Source of the DNA: Crambe crambe
Taxonomy: Eukaryota; Porifera; Demospongiae; Poecilosclerida; Crambeidae
Direction of reading: 5' to 3'
Assembly: GCA_963924555.1 (NCBI GenBank)
Contig: OZ004583.1
Location: 7,578,582 to 7,642,581 of the forward strand
Length of the DNA stretch: 64,000 nt
The translations under genes and the position numbers were made by a program. This document shows positions 1 to 10,778 of this stretch, in pieces (position 1 is the first letter of the stretch; every line of letters starts with the position of its first letter). A model generated the notes under the pieces. The model was not told the origin of the DNA. It worked only from the letters and a program-made list of their open reading frames with translations, and did not search any database.

Positions 1-657
1 ACTAACAACAGAACTTCTTCTTGGCTGAATTCTAAGTCTGATACTGAAGTTAAAATATTACTCCAAAAAGCCCGAGAGAAGGCCCCAAAATTTCGCCAAC
101 TTTATCAAATGAGGAGAGAGAACATGATTAAAGAACGTGCTCATCAATTACAACAAAAACAGCATGCTTTGGAATTAGTTCAAGAGAAGTCTATCAAGGA
201 AAAAGAAAAATTGACTAATGAAATTTTACAGTATGGTTTGTGGCAGTCACAAAATGATATACAAGCTGGACTAGCCAAACTTAAAACTAAGACAGCAAAA
301 TTGAAAGCCATTAAAACACAGTTTCAATTTCGAAAGCGTGTACTAGAGCAAAAGCACTCTAAAGAAATTTTCTTCATGTCCAAGAGTGGGAAACAGCTTT
401 CTATTCCAGATTTATGTGCAAACCTCGAGAAGCTATTTTATAGTACAAGCAGCGAAGATAACACTGAATTTGTGGGGAAGAGAATTCGGCACAAGTGGCT
501 CCATGGTGAAGATGGAAGTGAACATTGGTACATGGGGATGATTATTAGTTTTGCTCATGAGGGATGGTTTAATATAAAATATGATGATGAAGAAGAAATA
601 GTTACAGTTAACATAAATGAAGATATTGAAATAGGTGATTTACAGATTATATCATAA
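1..657 (+). CDS. 3' end of a gene with coiled coil and Tudor/Spindlin-like C-terminal domain (partial)
   Basis: The frame is open from base 1 to a TAA at 655-657, so the start lies outside the window. The first ATG is at 109 but the upstream codons are in the same open frame. The first two thirds are Lys/Glu/Gln-rich with heptad-like spacing, which predicts a coiled coil. The last 60 residues begin VGKRIRHKW and contain WYMGMIISF and FNIKYDDEEEI. That pattern of an aromatic strand, YD and an acidic end resembles a Tudor-type barrel of the Spin/Ssty kind, which reads methylated histone tails in characterised proteins. Similar small proteins occur in repeat-rich invertebrate genomes, so a transposon-derived gene is possible. 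Function is not known from this sequence. The domain assignment is by eye. Confidence 0.5.
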   Translation, partial: TNNRTSSWLNSKSDTEVKILLQKAREKAPKFRQLYQMRRENMIKERAHQLQQKQHALELVQEKSIKEKEKLTNEILQYGLWQSQNDIQAGLAKLKTKTAKLKAIKTQFQFRKRVLEQKHSKEIFFMSKSGKQLSIPDLCANLEKLFYSTSSEDNTEFVGKRIRHKWLHGEDGSEHWYMGMIISFAHEGWFNIKYDDEEEIVTVNINEDIEIGDLQIIS

Positions 658-944
658 CTGCTAACAGAACTTATATTATGTTAACTCTTATCTCATTGAT
701 GGTGCATGCCATTCTTAACCAAAGTTAGTGGTAATAGTTAAGTGGGTGATGGTGCCACTTTTGTAATACAATATCCTGTAATATCAATTTTCAAGTTGGC
801 TTGCTTCTTTTGCTTGTAACTTTCTTTTGGTTTGAGCTATTTTGGTCAAATTTGGACAAGCAGATTACCCATACACTGTACTATTCAGATATTGACAATA
901 TTTTCCGTCATAATGCAATTTTAATTTTAGTTGGAAATCACTAT
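658..944. other. Intergenic, no gene seen
   Basis: AT-rich spacer between the left-edge gene and receptor copy A. No conserved reading frame or RNA-like structure was seen. Confidence 0.5.
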
Positions 945-978
945 CATAGATATAAGAGGTAAACCTCTTATATCTATG
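945..978. repeat. Perfect 16-bp palindrome with 2-bp spacer upstream of receptor A
   Basis: Two 16-bp arms (CATAGATATAAGAGGT and its exact reverse complement) flank AA. It lies about 320 bp upstream of the receptor A signal-peptide exon, next to a GC-rich patch at 1001-1080 with GGGCGG-like boxes. It could be a cruciform, a dimeric protein binding site, or the remnant of a small foldback element. Confidence 0.6.
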
Positions 979-1297
979 CTTAAATTTTATTATGCAGGCT
1001 ATGCGCGCGCATGATGCACGCACGCGCGTGTACTGGAGGAATCACATGATTAATTTATAATAATGGGCGGCGCGGGGCGGTGTCGTATACCAAAAATAAA
1101 TAAGAAGGAGTGGCACACGAAAAAACCTCACGGTGAGTTTAGCTACATGTATACCTGTAGCTGTTATCAGTGCTAAGTAAACATCATGAGAACCTGGAAC
1201 AAAATTATTGCCTCCAGCTATTAATATTATTTTGTTATGTAATTCAGCTAGCTATCTGATCATGCTCTTGAAATCATCTCATTGCAGTTAACCAAGA

Positions 1298-4200
1298 ATG
1301 AGTCATACAATACTCTCTATTTTGTGTATCATCATCATGTTGACTGAGACTGTGAATTGTGAGTTTGTTTGTGTTAAGGTCCACTAAACCACCTTATACT
1401 TATCATCAATTTGTACGGTAGCTGTAATTCTCCTCTCAATGTTAACTTCTTTTGCTGACCAACACTGGCCTGTCATAATGATAGGTTTATTGACTTCAAT
1501 TTTTACAGTCAAATATTAAGTTCTATGGACTGTGGGTTCTGCTCTTAGTATTTAGTTCAATCTCTTTCAACTTATATAAACATGTCAACCCAGTTCTCTA
1601 CCTCCTTCCCTCTCTCCACCCACTCCACACCCTCTCTCCCTCCCTCTCTATACTCCCTCTCTCTAGCTGATCCAGCATTTTCTTTATCTGCTCCTTTTAA
1701 TGGAACTTTCTGTCCTGGAAGAGTCACACTCACTTGTCGTGGCATTGAAGTACCTAGTCTGACATGGGCAATTAATGATAGTAATCTTGCAGAATTCTCA
1801 GAGTATGATCCTATGCAATCTTTACCACTTATTCTAACCCTTATTAATCCAAGCAATCTTACATCTGGTATGCAAGTGTTGGTTAACAGGGTTAATCTTT
1901 ATGAGAACAATTCAATTAATTTTGATATAACTTCCACATTAAATGGTGATACATCTCTTCTAAGAGGGTCAAAGATAAACTGTATTCGTAATCCATTCAG
2001 GAGTGAGCCAGTATATATTACAGATATCAGAGGTAGGTATATGCATTAGTACATAGTGTGTAGCTATGTATGTCAAACAAGTTAATACTCTACCAAGACC
2101 CTCCTCCTTCCCCTTCTTCTGCTACTTGTTCTCTTGTCCACACTACTGGAGGTCCAGTGGTCTCCATCCAGTGGTCCCCCTCCTTCACCTCTCAGTATGA
2201 TGTGGAGATGTATCATGTAGTAGTGAACCCTGCCACCCCCTCCTGTCCCAGTGATCAGATGATAGTGAGTCTTTTTTTCATTTGTGCATGTGCCCTTAAA
2301 CTTTTCTTTCCTGTGTATGAAAGAAAAGGGTTACTTTATTGGCTACCTAATTACTATGACAGGGTGAACACAGACATAAGACTTAATAATGATGATAATG
2401 AGAACTGCCTGTACGTAGCTTCCTTGTGGGGCCCCTATAAACTCATAATTAATTAGCTATATCATTCAAGCATGCTTCGATTCTTTTATGTGGGACTCTA
2501 GGCCATGATGATCAAGGATGTACCCCGTAAAGAATGTATGGCTAGAAAATTTATCTAGCTATATATTATGTGAAGACATTATGTGTCTTGGGTATTATTT
2601 TCATAGAGACCCAGCGAGAGTTACAGGTGCTCTGGACTGGTCCTGGGGACACGCTACTCTTCCAGTGTCAGTGCCATCAACTGTGGGAACCAAGAAGGGG
2701 ACAGAGACAATTTTACAGTCCAGTTACTAGGTACCAAGGGTAGCGGAGTTCAAAGAATAATTAAATAGCACTTAATATGCATGCATTTATTCATTGAGCT
2801 CAGAATTTGGGTTAGGGCCTGAGGTTATATATTATGTGCCATATGCGGTGGAACAGGTCAGGCCAGTTAGGCCCAGACCTCACCAATATTTTGAGAAAAA
2901 CTAGTTAATTAGTAAGTGTGATTTTTATAACAAAAGAAAGTGTCTTATGATGCTTAAATATGACCTGGTTGTATATATATCAATTTTGGGCCTATAATTA
3001 TGACCAATCGAATTTTGCTTCCAACACGTCTGTCAGTACTACTGTGCTATACAGATAGAGGTCTATAAAATTACTTATCATGCATGCAGCTCCTGACATT
3101 TCAGTCTTGCCTGTGTATGATCAGAATGGACGACTAAATGAGCTGACAGTGCAGTGGATGCAACAGGTTAGCCATATATGTAGCTATTGTATGATGACAA
3201 CCAATCACTAATCTTTCTTTCTTTCAGACACAATCCTTTTCTGACAGATGCTTCTTTCGTTAACTCCTAAGCTACACAGTTGTCCTGGGGGACAGCACAA
3301 GGGAGAGGGTGGATCAGAGGATGATCAACTGCAGTGATGACCTCTGTTCCATATCCTTCCCTCTCACCTTCTCAGATCAAACAGAGCAAAGTTATTTCGT
3401 CAGGGTTAATGTTACAGGAGCCTTTGGATCAACTAGTACTTCCACATCTTTAAGTAAGTTGATTAGTGATATAATTCTTTCTTTACTGACTTTTTTATTT
3501 AGACACTTCCACCCCCTTTAATGTTTCCTTCTCCCCTGAGGGCTGTGTGACCTCTGTCCTCTGTTCCTACCCTATGAGAGAAGAAGACTGCTTCTTCCAA
3601 TATGGCCGTGACTCCTCTTACCAGGACCTGAGCCCTTCATTGTCTTCCTTCCTCAATTCCCCTCTCCAAATAACTGTCCCAGATGCTGATACAATTCATT
3701 ATTATCAAGTGACCATCAACACTTCTTCCCTTAACCTTCAGATCAGAGGAAATTTCACTTCTAGTGAAGGTGAATTAGTATGTTTCTTGAAGTGCACATA
3801 ATGATACATGTTGGTGTGTGTAGGTGCACGGTTGACATCTGCAAATCAAGGTCTGCTGATTGTGGGTGTGATACTATTAAGTGTGGCCATTGTACTTGGA
3901 GTGATCATTACTTGGATGGTATTCAAGAAAGGTATCATTCACAAACACAACTTCCTTGTTTTTTTTAATTATTTTTGCTTCCTCAGGACCATGGCTATCT
4001 CTGGGTCTCTCTGTGACAGGATTTGTTATAATATTTATATCTCTTGTGTTGTGGGTAGCAGTGGGATTTCATGTTGGACTGCAAAAAAGTAAACACTTTC
4101 TCAGGTTATAATTAATGTCCATTATAATTTGTGTATGCAGATACATGTGATCCTACTTGGCAGTCTTCCAGAGATGGTCTCATAATTTTAGCACATGTTT

Positions 4201-5829
4201 TCTCAGACATCAGTCTCCTAATATTTGTGGCTGCTGGAATATATTTGGTTGTGGATTGTACCAGTAAGGGATATTTAAATAGGCCTAAGGGGAGTGCTTC
4301 ACACCCGTCCAATGAATGAATCTCAAGAATGAATCTCTTTCACTCTATATATTTACACAGGTTTACTCAACTACAAAAAGAAGAGCAGTGAGGTAGCTAT
4401 GGATTGCATGCTGCATGCATAGATTCTGCTTTAATTATCCTCACACACACTCGTCCAATTATTATCAGGAAGATGACATTAATTATGTATTATGCATATT
4501 GACTGTAGCGAATGAGTTTCTGGCAGAAATGTTTGCATAGAAGTTTGTCAAATAGTATTCAGCACCAACCAAAAGAAGAAGACTTGGAAGCAAATAAATC
4601 GGTAAGTATTCTATTAGTTATGTCAATTGTCAATGATTATTCCTCTCTAACAGAAAGATCGAAAACTTGAAGAGTTTGAGCTTACTACAGGAGGGAGATT
4701 TAAGGAGTTAGAGAATTATGTTGTAGATGATTTCAGAAAACCAGGACAATCATATATGGAAGCTAAACTGGAGACACAAGAAAAATATTATCAGGGATAT
4801 AAGGATAAACTTCCAACTGATGGAGTATGTAGAGTCATTTGTAGTGACAGTGTAGCTAGTCCCACTCCTTCATCATGTAGTCTAAAGCTGCCTCCAAGGG
4901 TAAGGGTGAGGACTCTCATTACCGTCCCCATGGGAAAGGAGGCAGTGGACATGGACGCAAGGACAAACCAGTAAGGAAAGTGGAGGAGGAGGAGAGGAAT
5001 ACAATAATGGCAGGGTAAGGATGTGGAAGTCATAGCTAATGAGGGAAAATATAGCTACCTAGCTATTACATTCACCTTCCATATGTACTCCAACCCAATA
5101 AGAAGAAAGATCAACACTAGCTACCTCCCACTGGACCACAAGAAGGGAGGTAAAGGGGCTGAAAGTAAACCATCCAGTACCCAGGGTGGAAGTGGGGGAG
5201 AATACAGTGTTCTGGGTAACAGCAAGGTAAGGAAAAACCCAACCAATGATAATGCCATTGTATAATAGTCATCCATGCAGGAGAGTGGTAAGAAACAAGC
5301 AAAACCTTTACCGTCCCAAGCACATAAAGAGGAGGGTGAGCACAGCTGGAAAGTAAATAACCCAGCAAGTAACTTGATTAGCGAGTCATTTGTAGTGACA
5401 GTGTAGCTACATAGTCCCACTCTTTCATCATGCATGTGGTCTAAAGGAGAGGAACCTGCCTCCAAGGGTAATGGTGAGGACTCTCATTACCGTCTCCTAG
5501 ACCATGGGAAAGGAGGCAGTGGACGTGGACATAAGGACAAACTAGCAAGAGAAAGTGGAGGAGGAGGAGAGGAATACAGTGCTCTCAATAGTGGCAGAGT
5601 AAGTGATGCAGAGGATGTGGAATCACCATGAGAGAAAACATGCCTATTATTTTACATATTATGTACTCCAGGCAAGCGATGGACCCTCACCTTCCCAAGT
5701 ACATTGCAATGAGGGGAAGGATCAACACTACCTCCCACTGGACCACAAGAAGGGAGGTAAAGGGGCTGGAAGTACATAAGGACAAGTCATCCAGTACCCA
5801 GGGTAGAAGTGGGGGAGAATACAATAAGG
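1298..5829 (+). pseudogene. Receptor copy A: Ig-FN3-FN3 three-pass receptor with type I tail, broken
   Basis: Exons by splice sites and comparison between copies: signal peptide 1298-1358; Ig-like 1667-2032 (Cys, Trp and Cys visible in [15 protein letters not shown] and KINC); FN3 first half 2098-2264; FN3 second half 2607-2730; second FN3 3090-3166 plus 3228-3453; Cys-rich beta exon 3502-3769; membrane segment 1 3824-3931; segment 2 3987-4088; segment 3 4141-4263; tail from 4361, 4509 and 4654 onward. All ectodomain and membrane modules have phase-1 borders. Exon 6 has an in-frame TAA at 3261-3263 where copy G reads SFDQLL. The last tail cassette has a 4-base insertion near 5773 that shifts the frame relative to copy E. 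Both make copy A a likely pseudogene, unless the stop is an assembly error. The tail has more cassettes than in E. It converges on copy B. Confidence 0.75.
4881..5829 (+). repeat. Amplified tyrosine-motif tail cassettes of receptor A
   Basis: Two alternating coding cassettes are repeated. One carries HYRxxxHGKGG and GGGGEEYSALN (copies near 4881-5016 and 5466-5600). The other carries YLPLDHKKGGKGA and GGEYSVLGN or a degraded form (near 5128-5226 and 5720-5829). Each ends at a GTAAG-type donor. They encode YxxL motifs (YSAL, YSVL, YLPL, YRLL) in a Gly/Lys-rich tail. Copy E has one of each (34060-34204 and 34240-34380), so the cassettes expanded or were lost between copies. Confidence 0.65.
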
Positions 5830-6025
5830 TAAGGAAAACCCCAACCATAATAATGGGGATAATTTCATATCATCCATGCAGGAGAGTAATAGAAAACTGT
5901 AACTTATTAATACATGGCAGTTATTCAATTTGGAACACAAAAACAATTACATATTGTTTATTAAAAAAATCATAGCTAGCTATATCATTATCTAATTGTA
6001 GTTCAAAAGTCATAATGACATAATG

Positions 6026-6613
6026 CTACATTAGTCCTCCCTCTGAAAAGCTTGTCCCCGAGTTAAGGATTGCGAAAATTCTCATAATTATATAGCTATA
6101 CTTGGGATGTTGGCATCTCCTGGAAGAGGTCCGAATAGCAGCTGGTGTGTTGTCCTGAGATGGCAGTTGTGCTAGTGGCAGTGCTGTCCGTGGTAGTGCT
6201 GGTTTCGATACAGTGATTTGCTTGTATGGCATTCACTTTCAGTTTCTTTCAGTCTTAGGTGCACGGCACTCACTGGCATAATGGCCAACTGCATTGCAGT
6301 TGTAGCACCCCCTGGGATGGTTTGACATGTGCTATTCTTCTTAGATGGCATAGACTTTTGGTTATTGGAGCGATGGCTACTTAACTGTGTGCTGTTCTTC
6401 TGGGTCTGATACTTTTTCAGCCTCTTCTCTTAATTCATTCTTGGCTGCCATACAGAGTTCCAGCATTCGGACTCTGCATCAAATCCTGACGAAGCCCATC
6501 CTGCAACTGAAAAATGCTCTGTGTCTCAGGTGCTAACTTGTCACAACCATGAGCAACACAAAAAGTCTGCTCCAGTCTCCGAATGAATGCAGCATAATGT
6601 GATATTTAGCTAT
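6026..6613 (-). pseudogene. Ty3/gypsy-type gag remnant with CCHC zinc knuckle
   Basis: On the minus strand the segment around 6255-6325 reads HPRGCYNCNAVGHYASEC, a perfect C-x2-C-x4-H-x4-C zinc knuckle of a retroviral-type Gag. Upstream (about 6440-6600) it reads FCVAHGCDKLAPETQS and FQLQDGLRQDLM, like capsid C-terminal regions of LTR-retrotransposon Gag. The frame is interrupted by stops and shifts. The minus-strand purine tract near 6035-6055 (GACAAGCTTTTCAGAGGGAG) resembles the end of a gypsy element, so protease, RT and integrase appear to have been deleted. It lies between the tails of receptors A and B. Confidence 0.6.
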
Positions 6614-6942
6614 GCCCCCCTCAATTAAAACAATCGATGTATAGTGTAGCTAGTAACTATAGCTAGGTATAATTATGAGGTTATGCATGAAAGATGAATT
6701 AGCAAGGATGAAGCACTCTTTGTGTTACAGAAGAAGCCATGATATATCATGACATGACATGTAAGAAACTGAATTGCTATGACCAGCTAGTGATTTTATT
6801 TAGCTACTTTAAAACAGCTTTGTAAAAGTGTGAAGTACATATTATACGTAGCTATAGCTACCCTGTGTCTTATCTATTACAGTGTAGGTTGTATACAAAC
6901 TTGTAGTATAGTCACTCTTTTCAGTTGGTTATGTAGTCATAC

Positions 6943-9876
6943 TCAGTGTGTTTCTTCATCCTTCACACCTCCATACACTACGTTCTTCTCCATTACTATC
7001 TCTCCATGACCATCACTCACACCATACACCTGGTTTGCCTTCATCTCTATGATATTGTCAGGAGTCTGGGAGGTGTTGATCCCATAAACCTGATTCTCAT
7101 TCATCTCTATCTTCTGATCTCTACCTGCATGTGCATGCATGATGCTATTCAATCATTTAATCTATACATATCTCATGTTATGAAAAAAGTTATACATACA
7201 ATACTAAGTAGCTGTATTCCTTATTGTTGTTTCTTGTCAATTAGCTAATGGATGTTTTTGTAAGTCAGTCAGTGTTGAGTCAAAAACTCTAGTCTTGTAG
7301 CAGTAGTTAGTACATAGGGTGACTCAAGTTTGAGCTTTTTTCATTAGATATGCATCCGCAATAATGAGAACCAACTTTATATGGAGACTTTGTAGCTACC
7401 TCCTGACACTCTGATTAGCTAGAGATCACCTTTAAATTTGTAAGTAACAGCAAGAAGTAGTTTAGCAATTGCAACCAGGAAACTGACATCTGAGAAAACA
7501 TGGGCTGAGATAATGAGACCATCTCTAGTAGACTGCCAAGTAGGATCACATGTATCTGCATGAACACGAAAGGGATTAATACTATTACTATTATTATAAC
7601 CTGAGAGTTATACTTTTTTGCAATCCAACGTAAAATCCCACTGCCACCCACACACAATACAAGAGATACAAATGTTACAAATAATCCTGTCATACAGAGA
7701 CTCAGGGAGAGCCATGGTCCTAGAGGAGAAAATAAAACAACTGTAACACAGTCTTAGCTATGATTGTGAATGATACCTTTCTTAAAATCTAACACCATCA
7801 AAGTAATGATCACTCCAAATACAATAGCAACACTTAATAGTATCACACCCACAACCAGCAGACCTTGATTTGCAGATGTCAACCGTGCACCTAAACACAC
7901 CAACATGAATGCTATCGTACTCCAAGAAACATACTAGCTAATTCACCTTCACCGGAAGTGAAGTTTCCTCTGACCAAAACGTTAAGGGAAGAAGTATTGA
8001 TGGTCACCTGATAATAATGGATTGTAGCAGCATCTGAGACAGTTATTCGGAGAGGGGAATTGAGGGAGATAGATGATGAAGGGCTCAGGTCCTGGTAAGA
8101 GGAGTCACAGCCATACTGGAAGAAGCAATCTCCTCTCATAGAGTAGGAACAGAGGACAGAGGTCACACAGCCCTCAGATGAGGCAGTAACATTAAAGGAA
8201 GATGGGATGGTAGTGTCTAAATCAAAAGTTGATAAAGGAATGTTGTTATCCAACAAATCAACTCACTTAGAGATGTAGAGGTGCTAGTTGATCCAAAGGC
8301 TCCTGTAGCAATAATGCTGACATAATAGCTTTTGTCCGGTGAGGGGAAGGATATGGAGCAGAGGTTATCACTGCAGTTGTCAGAGTTGATCATCCTCTGA
8401 TCCACCCTCTCCCCTATGCTGTCCTCCAGGACCACTGTGTAGCGTAGGAGTTGGTTAAAGGAACATCTTTCAGATGAAGACATCTGGATGAAACTTAAAT
8501 TGATCAGCTCCTATTAAAGTATTAATTTCATATTAACTTGTTGCATCCATTGCACTGTCAGTTGATTCAGTAGTCCATTCTGATCATACACTGGCAAAAC
8601 TGTAATGTCAGGAGTTCTGGGAACTTTATGATCAATAAATCATTATATAATAATTGTTTGTACGTGGGAACTATTATCACCTTGTGGTTGGACAGTGAAG
8701 GTGTCGATGGCTCCTTCTTGGTTCCCACAATTTATGGCACTAACATTGAAGGAGTAGTGTGTCCCCAGGACCAGTCCAGAGCACCTGTAACTCTCATTGG
8801 ATCTCTATTCATCAGGCTACTATGCTTTGAGGGGTAGATTCTTAATTTTTGACTCACTCTTATCTGATTACAGGAGGGGGTGGCAGGGTTCACTACCACA
8901 CGATATAGATTCACATAATACATAGAGGTGAAGGAGGGGGACCACTGGATGGAGACCTCTGGACCTCCAATGGTGTGGACAAGAGAACAGTTAGTGGATA
9001 AAGAAGGAGGAGCTATATATAATTTTAACACACATGCAATAGCTATAATTATGAAGTGCATAATACCTACCTCTGATAACTGTAATATTTATTGTGTTAC
9101 TCCTGAATGGAAGACGGCTACAGACTATGATGGACCCTCTCAGAACAGATACATCACCACTCAATGTGGAAGTTATATTGTAAATTAATGGATTGTTTGG
9201 ATCAGGATTAACACTGTCAACCTGAACTTGCACACCAGATGTTGGATTAGTGAGAGACAGAGTCAGTGGTAAAGGTTGCATAGGATCATAGTTTGAGTAT
9301 GATGTAAGATCACTGTCATTAATTGTCCAAGTCAGACTAGGTACTTCAATGCCACGACAAGTGAGTGTGACTCTTCCAGGACAGAAAGTTCCATTTATAG
9401 GAGGAGTGGAAGATAAGAAATACGTTGGAATAGCTGGAGAGGGGGGAGGAAGGGAGGGGTGGAGGACAGGGTGGTAAGAGGGTAGTTTCTCAGAGTAACT
9501 AGAGAGACTCAGAGCCTATAGGCATGAGGTAGCAATTGTATGTAACAATTACATAAACTTCAAATTTCATTTAATTGCTGCACCTGCATAATACGTAGAG
9601 CCCCCAGGCTGATGAATTGACACAACCTCAGCATTCAAAAAACATATTGAGTCAAAAACACATTGTGAGGCAGTAGAAGCTGTACTTACTAAAATCCACA
9701 TCAAAATCCCTTACATAATTATTAAGTATTGGGAAAGGCAGCTAGCTAACTAGGTATGCTCATTATTGATTAAGATAAGCAATAGCTATATGTACATTGG
9801 CTCTTAACACGAACTCACAGTTCACAGTGGTCAACATGAAGACTATGATGATGAGAATAGATAGTGTGCAGCTCAT
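6943..9876 (-). pseudogene. Receptor copy B: Ig-FN3-FN3 three-pass receptor with type II tail, frameshifted
   Basis: Read on the minus strand: signal peptide 9876-9819; Ig-like 9433-9071; FN3 halves 9012-8858 and 8804-8681; second FN3 8616-8538 and 8483-8267; Cys-rich beta exon 8216-7947; membrane segment 1 7890-7777; segment 2 7719-7614; segment 3 7555-7430; tail 7124-6943. The tail has ENQVYGI, ANQVYGV and KNVVYGG, three N-x-V-Y-G motifs, and none of the YxxL cassettes of copy A. Two lesions are visible. There is a 4-base gain in the segment 2 exon at about 7645-7655 relative to the other copies. The exon starting at 8616 also has a phase mismatch. It converges tail-to-tail with copy A, with a gag remnant between. 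Confidence 0.72.
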
Positions 9877-10778
9877 TAGGGTGGAACTGCAATGGAATGA
9901 ATTAGAACACAAAACATCAATAACTTTATCAGACAATTCTCTTTCAACACCTTTGAGCCATATAGCTACATGTGTAGCTATAGCAACACTAGCTATAGCT
10001 ACTAGCCAAGCTCAAATATAGTAAGTAGCTAACATAATCACAATCTCACCTACTTACATATTTGTAGCCAGGTCAGACTGTAGCTAAACTTTCATCTGAT
10101 ATGTACGTTGATTTAGCAGCTATAGCTAGGCTGTTAGCTTTTATTGGGTTCAATCACTCAATATAGCTAGCTAATGATACTTTTACTTTATAAGGAACTG
10201 CTTAGACTCTCAAGGCCGGTGGATATTATATCCTATTATAAACACATATCACTCAACACATAATATGTACATCATGATACATATAGCTAAATAGTGGTAA
10301 GAACTAGTGTTGTTTTGCATACATTTTCTTTATAGTACTGCATGGTTATGATAACTATACATGTAGCTGGTTATTTCCTCCTTTTAGTGTTGAGTTAGCT
10401 ATGACCATGAGTTTGTCATGATTATTTTGTAGTAGCTAGCTATTAGCCAGCTAGCTAGTTTCAGTATGTTTAACCAAAAATTTGGACATTAGTTAAGTTT
10501 TTTTATAGAAGAATTTCCCTTTCAAGATTTTTATCAGTCTTTTTTGTTTCCAGAACTTATCAATTTAGGATTAGCTATTAGTTTTGTTTCTTGGCAAACA
10601 GCTTTGTAAGGCACTAAAATAATATTATAGTACCACAACATAAGGATATCTAATAATTGCATGATACGATACTAATAGCATATAACACAAACTTGTAGTA
10701 CACACAATCTTGTAGTGACTCTGATCAGTTGATTCAGTTACTTATGTAGTGTTTTCAGTGTGATCCTCTTTGGGCTTA
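9877..10778. other. Intergenic, no gene seen
   Basis: AT-rich sequence rich in TAGCTA words between the head of receptor B and the tail of receptor C. No coding signal or clear repeat structure was recognised. Confidence 0.45.

Noticed and set aside
2518..2730. Frame reading RVTGALDWSWGHATLPVSV across the FN3b exon
   Set aside because: It is the wrong frame of that exon. The frame giving [20 protein letters not shown] keeps FN3 residues and matches splice phases in all copies.
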